Assembly (NCBI GenBank): GCA_027022775.1 | Contig: JALVXO010000113.1 | Location: 1 to 11,432 of the forward strand | Length of the DNA stretch: 11,432 bases | Direction: 5' to 3' | Source: Campylobacteraceae bacterium | GTDB taxonomy: Bacteria > Campylobacterota > Campylobacteria > Campylobacterales > Sulfurovaceae | Part shown: piece after piece, positions 1-4,587 of the stretch | How positions within the stretch are numbered: position 1 is the stretch's first letter | Layout: every line of letters starts with the position of its first letter | Translations under genes and position numbers: made by a program | Notes under the pieces: generated by a model | What the model was told of the DNA's origin: nothing | Database searches by the model: none | Seen by the model: only the letters and a program-made list of their open reading frames with translations

Positions 1-85
1 ATTGAGACAAGCTTGAATTACAAACCCGACCCGATTTAAGGGGATTGAGACTCATAAAGCGTGGCTTCAATTGAGACAAGCTTGA
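1..85 (+). repeat. Duplicated CRISPR spacer-repeat unit
   Basis: Positions 1-16 equal positions 70-85, and with the repeats the identity runs at a 69-nt period from 1 to 120. The spacer cut by the left edge is therefore probably a copy of the first complete spacer (52-85). Only 16 nt of the earlier copy are visible. The spacer also contains ATTGAGAC, the last eight bases of the repeat, at 70-77. Confidence 0.8.
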
Positions 86-960
86 ATTACAAACCCGACC
101 CGATTTAAGGGGATTGAGACTCTGATTTGTCGTGATTATCTCTGCTCATTCTTGCATTACAAACCCGACCCGATTTAAGGGGATTGAGACTCTGTATCTA
201 AATCCAAAACAATAACATTAGACATTACAAACCCGACCCGATTTAAGGGGATTGAGACTTCCAATAGATAAGTTTTAACCACTTTTTTCTCTTCAATTAC
301 AAACCCGACCCGATTTAAGGGGATTGAGACCCGAAGTCCATTTCTTTAACTCCTTTAAAATTTATTTAATTACAAACCCGACCCGATTTAAGGGGATTGA
401 GACGCCTTTATTTCTAGCCCTCTTTTGACTGCATCATTCCAATTACAAACCCGACCCGATTTAAGGGGATTGAGACGGTCAAAGTAAGAAACAACTAAAT
501 TGTTGTTTCTTATATTACAAAACCGACCCGATTTAAGGGGATTGAGACGCGGATACTATAACAATAAAAACAAAAGAACTCAAATTACAAACCCGACCCG
601 ATTTAAGGGGATTGAGACTCTTATTGTTATTAGGGAATTATCCCTAATAAATTACAAACCCGACCCGATTTAAGGGGATTGAGACGAGTTTCTTGTTTTC
701 TTTCTTAACTGCAATAGCAATTACAAACCCGACCCGATTTAAGGGGATTGAGACTCATTAAACTCTTTTATGAGTTCTTCAGGGCTATATTACAAACCCG
801 ACCCGATTTAAGGGGATTGAGACTTGAACTGCTTTTAGCTCTTCATTAGAGAGCTTTTTAAGATTACAAACCCGACCCGATTTAAGGGGATTGAGACCAA
901 ATAACGCAATACATCTAAAACAAGTTCAACTGTATTACAAACCCGACCCGATTTAAGGGG
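1..960 (+). CRISPR. CRISPR array, leader-distal end, 13 intact repeats plus a truncated terminal repeat
   Basis: A 35-nt repeat begins ATTACAAACCCGACCCG and ends TTTAAGGGGATTGAGAC. Repeats start at 17, 86, 156, 224, 296, 369, 442, 514, 584, 651, 720, 789 and 863; a truncated copy covers 934-960. The repeat at 514 has one substitution (A for C at repeat position 9); the others are identical. The 13 complete spacers are 32-39 nt and unrelated to each other. Positions 1-16 are the end of a further spacer. The last repeat loses its final eight bases, as expected at the leader-distal end, and ATTGAGAC resembles the ATTGAAAC-type 5' handle of type I-B and type III crRNAs. Transcription is therefore inferred left to right, with the leader and cas genes off the left edge. 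The variable spacer length fits type III or I-B; the subtype cannot be decided here. Confidence 0.98.
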
Positions 961-964
961 AGGA

Positions 965-1053
965 GGAGCGTTAAGCGAAAGCAAACTGCTTTGCTTTCGT
1001 AGCTCCGCACGGCGCTGCGTCTATGCGAAGCAAAGCTTTGCATAGCAGACGCC
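965..1053. repeat. GC-rich palindromic block, copy 1 (two hairpins)
   Basis: Directly after the truncated last CRISPR repeat. The first hairpin has a 10-bp perfect stem, CGAAAGCAAA (976-985) with TTTGCTTTCG (990-999), closed outside by GGAGC (965-969) and GCTCC (1002-1006). The second lies in 1017-1052, with GCGTCT and AGACGC arms around a GCAAAGCTTTGC palindrome. Positions 1008-1053 recur identically at 1972-2017. There is no T-tract after the stems, so a simple terminator is not indicated. Confidence 0.8.
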
Positions 1054-1087
1054 CAAAAAGCAACAATTACCAATAAACTTAAAAAAA

Positions 1088-1115
1088 CAGACAAACCCGA
1101 CCCGACTTAAGGGGA
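1088..1115 (+). repeat. Degenerate CRISPR repeat remnant in the trailer
   Basis: Positions 1091-1115 match the CRISPR repeat core with one change (CGACTTAAGGGGA for CGATTTAAGGGGA), and the match is lost after the GGGGA. About 33 nt before it, 1055-1087, has spacer-like length and no resemblance to the flanking palindromes. It looks like an old repeat-spacer unit stranded behind inserted palindromes. Confidence 0.75.
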
Positions 1116-1120
1116 CTATG

Positions 1121-1225
1121 CTTGCGCAAGTTAATAGTTAATAGTGAAGAGTTAAAAGTTAATTTTTGTTTCTGATTAAAAAATCTAAACTTTTCACTTT
1201 TAATTTTTAACTTTTCACTTCAAAG
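1121..1225. repeat. AT-rich hairpin block, 'empty' copy 1
   Basis: Starts with CTTGCGCAAG, then a left arm rich in TTAATAG/AGTTAAAAGTTAA units, a short centre (TTTTTGTTTCTGATTAAAAA) and a right arm of TTTAACTTTTCACTT units that is roughly complementary to the left. A second copy with the same order and the same centre lies at 2021-2130. The same arms flank the four-helix-bundle gene at 1331-1816. Confidence 0.75.
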
Positions 1226-1250
1226 ACTGCCCGATTTAAGGGGTGAGACC
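1226..1250 (+). repeat. Degenerate CRISPR repeat remnant
   Basis: CCCGATTTAAGGGG at 1230-1243 followed by TGAGAC at 1244-1249 is the CRISPR repeat core and handle with a two-base deletion and a diverged 5' third. It is followed by CGTTAAGC and an imperfect CAAACGACAAC/GTTGTTTG hairpin (1258-1281), the same order seen after the last true repeat at 960. From there to about 1330 I see only further degenerate GC-rich repeat sequence. Confidence 0.7.
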
Positions 1251-1406
1251 CGTTAAGCAAACGACAACTGCTTGTTGTTTGTAGAGTCGAAACCGGAGCG
1301 TTGTGAGCAAAGCGAACCGCGTAGGCATGACTTGCGCAAGTTAATAGTGAATAGTTAAAAGTTAATGAGTGTTTGAAATTATTTTTTTGAATGATTTTAA
1401 TTTTGC

Positions 1407-1412
1407 TATAAT
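1407..1412 (+). promoter_or_regulatory. Extended -10 box of the four-helix-bundle gene, implying a leaderless transcript
   Basis: TGCTATAAT at 1404-1412 is a perfect extended -10. The start codon is at 1419, six bases after the box, about where transcription would begin. No Shine-Dalgarno lies between, and no convincing -35 is visible. The mRNA is therefore probably leaderless. Confidence 0.6.
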
Positions 1413-1418
1413 ATTTTT

Positions 1419-1766
1419 ATGGATAGTGTATTAGAGCAAAAAAGTTATAAATTTGCAATCAGAATAGTTAATTTAAACAAATATTTAACAAAAACTTTCA
1501 AAGAGTATACTTTATGTAAGCAAGTTTTACGTTCAGGAACAGCAATTGGTGCTTTAATTGCTGAAGCTCAATTTGCTCAATCTAAAGCTGATTTTATTAA
1601 TAAATTGCAAATTTCTTTAAAAGAAGCCAATGAATGCAGATATTGGTTAAGATTATTATTAGATTGTAACTATTTAAACCAAAAAAGTTTTGATGATATT
1701 AATCAAAATGTAGAAGAAATTATTAAGATGTTGGTAAGTAGTATAAATACTTTAAAAAATAATTAA
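1419..1766 (+). CDS. Four-helix-bundle protein of the 23S rRNA intervening-sequence (S23) family
   Basis: A 115-residue, all-helical protein with the family signature: YKFAIRIVNLNKYL near the N-terminus, then VLRSGTAIGALIAEAQFAQSKADF (residues 37-60), then KLQISLKEANECRYWLRLL (62-80). The length is normal for the family. Members are small bundles that assemble as oligomers; they were first found encoded inside 23S rRNA intervening sequences and also occur as free genes. Their molecular role is not established. The related Avd protein helps diversity-generating retroelements, but no reverse transcriptase or template repeat is present here. The start at 1419 is chosen because it precedes the conserved region and no other Met lies before residue 104. 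The gene sits between inverted-repeat arms and directly behind a perfect extended -10. The family assignment is firm; the function is unknown. Confidence 0.9.
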   Translation: MDSVLEQKSYKFAIRIVNLNKYLTKTFKEYTLCKQVLRSGTAIGALIAEAQFAQSKADFINKLQISLKEANECRYWLRLLLDCNYLNQKSFDDINQNVEEIIKMLVSSINTLKNN

Positions 1767-1902
1767 ATGTAAAACACCAAAACTTTTAACTTTTAATTTT
1801 TAACTTTTCACTTCTTTTTAAGGGTCAGGGCTTAACTTTTAACTTTTTTGCTTTTCTGCACTAAAATTACAGGATATGCTTCTTTCCTGATTTAAAAAAC
1901 TG

Positions 1903-1928
1903 TGGATTCCTGCTTTTGCAGGAATGAC
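1903..1928. repeat. REP-like palindrome
   Basis: A 26-nt element, TGGATTCCTGC-TTTT-GCAGGAATGAC, with an 8-bp ATTCCTGC/GCAGGAAT stem. It matches the two elements at 4721-4746 and 4765-4790 apart from one or a few bases. Palindromes of the ATTCCC-N8-GGGAAT type are widespread bacterial repeats, such as dRS3 of Neisseria. Confidence 0.75.
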
Positions 1929-1971
1929 GGGATTTGTTTCTTTTTGGCGTTAGACTTTATGTTTTTTAGCA

Positions 1972-2017
1972 CACGGCGCTGCGTCTATGCGAAGCAAAGC
2001 TTTGCATAGCAGACGCC
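1972..2017. repeat. GC-rich palindromic block, copy 2
   Basis: Identical over 46 bases to 1008-1053, including the GCGTCT/AGACGC arms and the central GCAAAGCTTTGC. It is followed at once by GCTTGCGCAA and the second AT-rich hairpin block. A decayed third copy, CACGGCGTTGCATCTGTAC, is at 2401-2419. Confidence 0.85.
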
Positions 2018-2020
2018 AAA

Positions 2021-2130
2021 GCTTGCGCAATTAATAGTTAATAGTGAGCAGCGAATAGTGAATAGTGAATGATTTGTTTCTGATTAAAAAAATCCAAACT
2101 ATTCACTTTTAATTTTTAACTTTTAACTTC
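2021..2130. repeat. AT-rich hairpin block, 'empty' copy 2
   Basis: The same order as 1121-1225: GCTTGCGCAA, then TTAATAG/AATAGTGAATAG units, the centre TTTGTTTCTGATTAAAAAAA, then ATTCACTTTTAATTTTTAAC units. It ends in CTTCAAAGACTGCCCGATT, exactly as copy 1 does. It has no gene between the arms. Confidence 0.75.
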
Positions 2131-2157
2131 AAAGACTGCCCGATTCAAGCGGATTAA
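2131..2157 (+). repeat. Degenerate CRISPR repeat remnant
   Basis: CTGCCCGATTCAAGCGGATTAAAC is a strongly decayed version of the CRISPR repeat core and handle (CCCGATTTAAGGGGATTGAGAC). Its context, directly after an AT-rich hairpin block and the bases CAAAGA, is the same as at 1221-1250. Confidence 0.6.
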
Positions 2158-2191
2158 ACTAATGTTTAAAGATTATTTGATAAAATAAATA

Positions 2192-2366
2192 TATTAAACC
2201 CAAAATTTGCATTAGAAATTAACAACCTTTAACAAATCATTTAGCTTATGGCATTTACAAAAATCCATTAATTAACCTTCGGATTAACCTCAAGATTTTT
2301 GCAAACACCCTAAACTAAAGCATTTGCCAAATCTTTGCTAATTCTAATGCAAAATTTGGGTTAATA
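2192..2366. repeat. Long imperfect inverted repeat (about 80-bp arms), possible structured RNA or MITE
   Basis: The left arm begins TATTAAACCCAAAATTTGCA (2192) and the right arm ends TGCAAAATTTGGGTTAATA (2366). The reverse complement of the right arm follows the left arm with small mismatches and gaps all the way to an apex near 2278-2281 (ACC-TTCG-GATTAA). Most of the 2158-2490 gap is this one palindrome. It is not related to the other repeats here and has no open frame of note. It could be a folded RNA, a MITE or a decayed element; the sequence does not say which. It ends 127 bp before the sigma-region-4 gene. Confidence 0.75.
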
Positions 2367-2493
2367 AACAAAAATAAGCCACTTTGCCCTCACTGCTTTG
2401 CACGGCGTTGCATCTGTACTCTAAAACGAAAGGGCCAAAAGTTTGAACACTTTTCTAAAAACAATAGAACATAATTTCATAAAAGGATTGTAA

Positions 2494-2754
2494 ATGAATT
2501 GTTACGAAGAGTTGTTAAAAGCAAAAGGCAATATGGCAAGAATTAACTATATCTTAATGAAAAAAGAGTGCTACGGATTGGAACTTACACTCGAAGAAAT
2601 AGGCAAAATTTTAGGAATTAGCAAAGAAAGAATAAGACAAATTGAACAATCCGCATTAAGAAAATTAAGACATCCAGAAATTGGGAAAAAGTTAAAAGAA
2701 TGGACAGAGCCAGTAAAAGAGGATAATACATTAAAGGTAAGAGAAAAATTTTAA
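2494..2754 (+). CDS. Small sigma-70 region 4-like DNA-binding protein
   Basis: An 86-residue protein consisting of little more than sigma-70 region 4. Residues 31-61, LTLEEIGKILGISKERIRQI followed by EQSALRKLRHP, closely follow the RpoD region 4.2 helix-turn-helix, which contacts the -35 element. Regions 1 to 3 are absent, so it cannot act as a full sigma factor. Similar region-4-only proteins occur in mobile elements and as accessory regulators; a role at -35 sites or with RNA polymerase is an inference. The ATG follows AAAGGA (2482-2487) at good spacing. No strong promoter is visible; CATAAT at 2470-2475 is a weak candidate. The charged C-terminal tail (residues 70-86) has no recognisable motif. 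It stands alone between the long inverted repeat and the convergent folE, with a shared hairpin after it. Confidence 0.85.
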   Translation: MNCYEELLKAKGNMARINYILMKKECYGLELTLEEIGKILGISKERIRQIEQSALRKLRHPEIGKKLKEWTEPVKEDNTLKVREKF

Positions 2755-2771
2755 GAAAAGCTTTTTTTAAG

Positions 2772-2815
2772 GGCGTTGAATTTTTACTTTTGCGGGTTAA
2801 AATCAACGCCTCTTT
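2772..2815. terminator. Hairpin between convergent genes, probable bidirectional terminator
   Basis: GGCGTTGA (2772-2779) pairs with TCAACGCC (2803-2810) across a 23-nt loop, and TCTTTAAAAA follows on the plus strand. It separates the sigma-region-4 gene from folE on the other strand. The loop is long and the T-tract is short on both strands, so termination is likely but not certain. Confidence 0.5.
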
Positions 2816-3389
2816 AAAAATTACTCGGCGCGTGGGCGTTTATTAGGTTGAAAAATTCATTTCTGGTTCTTAAATCGCTTTTAAAAAGCCCGCGGAGCGC
2901 TGAGCTTACGGTGGTAGAGTTTATCTTTTCCACGCCGCGCATCTCCATGCACATGTGGCGCGCCTGCAGAACCACTGCAACCCCTTTTGGATTAATAGTT
3001 TCGGCTATAGCATCGGCAATCTGTTCTGTCATTTGCTCTTGAATCTGCAACCGTCTTGCAAAAACCTCAACAACCCGCGGTATTTTGCTCAAACCCACCA
3101 CTTTGCCCTCAGGTATGTAAGCTACATGCGCCCGCCCAATTATTGGCAGCAAATGGTGTTCGCAAAGAGAGTAAAATTCAATATCGCGAACAAGCACCAT
3201 TTCATCGTTTGTTGTGGTAAAAAGCGCACTTTGGAGTATCTCTTTTGGGTCTTGGCTGTAACCTTTTGTTAAAAATTCAAAACTTTTTGCCACGCGGTGC
3301 GGAGTTTTAATCAAACCCTCTCTGTTTGGGTCTTCGCCGACATTTTCTAAAATTATTTTTACAGCTTTTTCTATCTCTTCTCTTGCCAT
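2814..3389 (-). CDS. folE: GTP cyclohydrolase I (FolE)
   Basis: Converts GTP to 7,8-dihydroneopterin triphosphate, the first step towards folate and, through QueD, queuosine. A 191-residue cytosolic enzyme of normal bacterial length. Visible features: PNREGLIKTPHRVAKSFEFL (21-40); the zinc and catalytic motif CEHHLLPI (Cys76, His78, His79); the SKIPR segment (101-105) and the RLQIQEQMTEQIA helix (113-125); HMCMEMRGV (145-153) with the second zinc cysteine, Cys147. All key residues are present. I place the start at the ATG at 3389, behind AAAAGAG, and not at the in-frame codon 13 codons upstream, because the family begins at this MAREEIEKAV-like segment. A TACAAT -10 box at 3410-3415 would give a 5' leader of about 14 nt. 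It is divergent from the Bax-inhibitor-1 gene. Confidence 0.97.
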   Translation of the reverse strand: MAREEIEKAVKIILENVGEDPNREGLIKTPHRVAKSFEFLTKGYSQDPKEILQSALFTTTNDEMVLVRDIEFYSLCEHHLLPIIGRAHVAYIPEGKVVGLSKIPRVVEVFARRLQIQEQMTEQIADAIAETINPKGVAVVLQARHMCMEMRGVEKINSTTVSSALRGLFKSDLRTRNEFFNLINAHAPSNF

Positions 3390-3409
3390 AGATACTCTTT
3401 TTTTTGCAA

Positions 3410-3415
3410 ATTGTA
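3410..3415 (-). promoter_or_regulatory. folE -10 box
   Basis: Read on the minus strand the sequence is TGTTACAAT, an extended -10, 20 bases before the folE start codon. There is no clear -35; the upstream stretch is T-rich. Confidence 0.5.
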
Positions 3416-3458
3416 ACATAAGTAGCAAAAAAGTTTAGCAATTTTTGATAAAATTTGC

Positions 3459-3464
3459 TACAAT
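3459..3464 (+). promoter_or_regulatory. -10 box for the Bax-inhibitor/thiD2 unit
   Basis: TACAAT, 39 bases before the start codon at 3504, in the 114-bp divergent gap with folE. No -35 is recognised. AAAAAGGAGCAT gives a strong ribosome binding site just before the ATG. Confidence 0.45.
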
Positions 3465-3503
3465 TTGGTAAACTTACTAAAAAAAAATAAAAAAGGAGCA
3501 TAA

Positions 3504-4187
3504 ATGGCTTTATACGAAAGAGATTACACTGCAGCACAAGAGAGGAGCAGCTCTTTAAGCGCTGCTAGGGTTGACTTTTTGAAAAAAACATATCAGCTGC
3601 TTGGATTAAGCATGATAGTTGCGGCACTTGGGGCATATTTAACACTGCCGTTTGTTGCAACAGTTGTAAAATTTAGATGGCTGATTTTTGGTGCGGAGCT
3701 TTTGGTTCTGTTTTTTGGATTAAGCATGTCGCGCGGAAAGCCGGGACTTAATATGATAATGCTTTTTGTTTTTACATTCCTAACAGGAGTATCGCTGGTT
3801 CCGCTTTTTGCTATGTTTATAGGGGCAGGCAAAGCAGGAGTTATTGGTAATGCATTTCTTTCTACCGCAGTGCTTTTTGGCGCTTTGAGCCTGTTTGCAA
3901 TTAATTCTAAAACCGATTTTAGCAGCTGGGGCAAACCGCTGTTTATTACGCTTATAGTTGTGCTTGTTGCATCTGTAATTAACATCTTTTTAGGCAACAG
4001 TATGCTGGCTGTAATTATAAATGCGGCGGTTCTTTTGCTCTTTGGGCTCTTTACTATTTACGATACGCAAAATATCGCAAACGGCGCTTACGATTCTCCG
4101 GTAGATGCAGCTGTTAGCTTATATTTAGACTTTTTAAATATGTTTACAGTTATTTTGCAGTTTTTAGGCTTGAGCGATAATGACTAA
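3504..4187 (+). CDS. Bax inhibitor-1/YccA family inner-membrane protein
   Basis: A 227-residue polytopic membrane protein of the BI-1 (TMBIM/YccA) family. A polar N-terminal segment of about 25 residues is followed by hydrophobic helices at about 30-48, 57-76, 83-104, 113-133, 145-163 and 167-186, and a final conserved segment at 203-222. The family signatures are present: IYDTQNI (185-191), with the conserved aspartate, and AVSLYLDFLNMF (203-214). The bacterial homologue YetJ is a pH-sensitive calcium leak channel, and E. coli YccA modulates the FtsH protease; which role applies here is unknown. The start is fixed by AAAGGAG seven bases upstream. Its last 8 bases overlap the start of thiD2, so the two genes are probably translationally coupled, although a functional link is not obvious. 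Confidence 0.93.
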   Translation: MALYERDYTAAQERSSSLSAARVDFLKKTYQLLGLSMIVAALGAYLTLPFVATVVKFRWLIFGAELLVLFFGLSMSRGKPGLNMIMLFVFTFLTGVSLVPLFAMFIGAGKAGVIGNAFLSTAVLFGALSLFAINSKTDFSSWGKPLFITLIVVLVASVINIFLGNSMLAVIINAAVLLLFGLFTIYDTQNIANGAYDSPVDAAVSLYLDFLNMFTVILQFLGLSDND

Positions 4188-4587
4188 TGCTAAAATAGAG
4201 CGCTTAATAGATGCAAATTTAAACCGTCTTCGGGAGGCTTTGCGCCTCTTAGAAGATGTACAGCGCTACATTTTTGATAACAGAGAGTTAAGTTACAATT
4301 TTAAAAACCTGCGCCATAAACTCACCCCGCTTTATGATATAAATCGCCTTAAATACCGCGATATCGAAGGTGATGTCGCTAAAGAGTCCACAAATAGCGA
4401 ACTTAAAAGAGATTCACTAAAAGATATAATCGATGCAAACTTCTCAAGAGCCCTAGAATCAGCCCGCGTTTTAGAAGAGGCGTTTAAACTTACAAACCCT
4501 AAACACTCAAAAACCGCAAAAGAGGTACGTTATGAGCTTTACGGATTGCAAAAAAAGATAGGGTTGAGGATAATTGATAATGGATAA
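4180..4587 (+). CDS. thiD2: ThiD2-type hydroxymethylpyrimidine phosphate kinase
   Basis: A 135-residue, mainly helical protein matching the small ThiD2 domain, which in other bacteria is the N-terminal extension of the thiamin-phosphate synthase ThiE and is often mis-named as ThiE. ThiD2 phosphorylates HMP-phosphate to HMP-diphosphate in thiamin synthesis and, unlike ThiD, has been reported not to use free HMP. Visible: the duplicated helical motif DANLNRLREALRLLEDVQRY (11-30) and DANFSRALESARVLEEAFKL (85-104), and the intervening YRDIEGDVAKE (59-69) and ELKRDSLKDI segments. No TIM-barrel ThiE domain follows, so it is the stand-alone form. The start overlaps the upstream gene by 8 bases. The last residues (about 128-135, LRIIDNG) run into repeat-like sequence (GATAATTGATAATGGATAAT), so the native C-terminus may have been altered. 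Confidence 0.85.
   Translation: MTNAKIERLIDANLNRLREALRLLEDVQRYIFDNRELSYNFKNLRHKLTPLYDINRLKYRDIEGDVAKESTNSELKRDSLKDIIDANFSRALESARVLEEAFKLTNPKHSKTAKEVRYELYGLQKKIGLRIIDNG

Larger units (their letters stand above)
1331..1816 (+). mobile_element. Hairpin cassette carrying a four-helix-bundle (IVS-type) protein gene
   Basis: The left arm (1331-1365: CTTGCGCAAG then TTAATAGTGAATAGTTAAAAGTTAA-like units) and the right arm (1783-1816: TTTTAACTTTTAATTTTTAACTTTTCACTTC-like units) are imperfect inverted repeats around one gene. The two arms match the arms of the blocks at 1121-1225 and 2021-2130, in which the gene is absent. The right end runs into TTTTTAAGGG (1817-1826), possibly the last trace of a CRISPR-repeat-like tail as in the other copies. 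Four-helix-bundle proteins of this family are known from intervening sequences inserted in 23S rRNA helices, which are also inverted-repeat hairpins; here there is no rRNA. Calling it mobile is an inference from the filled and empty copies. Confidence 0.55.

Noticed and set aside
1..8. ATTGAGAC at the window start taken as the end of a preceding CRISPR repeat
   Set aside because: This would leave a spacer of only 8 nt. Positions 1-16 match the tail of spacer 1 exactly, so a duplicated spacer explains them better.
965..1006. Intrinsic terminator of the CRISPR transcript
   Set aside because: The stem is strong, but no T-tract follows on the plus strand, and related copies occur elsewhere as dispersed repeats.
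1419..1766. Avd-like accessory protein of a diversity-generating retroelement
   Set aside because: The fold is related, but no reverse transcriptase, template repeat or variable repeat is present, and the sequence fits the S23 intervening-sequence family better.
1331..1816. Intervening sequence within a 23S rRNA gene
   Set aside because: No rRNA sequence flanks the cassette on either side.
2192..2366. Retron msr-msd or other reverse-transcribed hairpin
   Set aside because: No reverse transcriptase gene is nearby, and the hairpin lacks the paired a1/a2 ends and branching guanosine context that could be recognised.
2848..3272. Plus-strand open frames inside folE
   Set aside because: They overlap each other in different frames and are antisense to the strongly conserved folE coding sequence.
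3307..3537. 76-codon minus-strand frame over the folE start and divergent gap
   Set aside because: It overlaps folE in another frame and crosses both promoters; its composition is not protein-like.
3593..3997. 134-codon open frame on the minus strand inside the Bax-inhibitor gene
   Set aside because: A shadow of a clearly assigned membrane protein gene, without recognisable domains.
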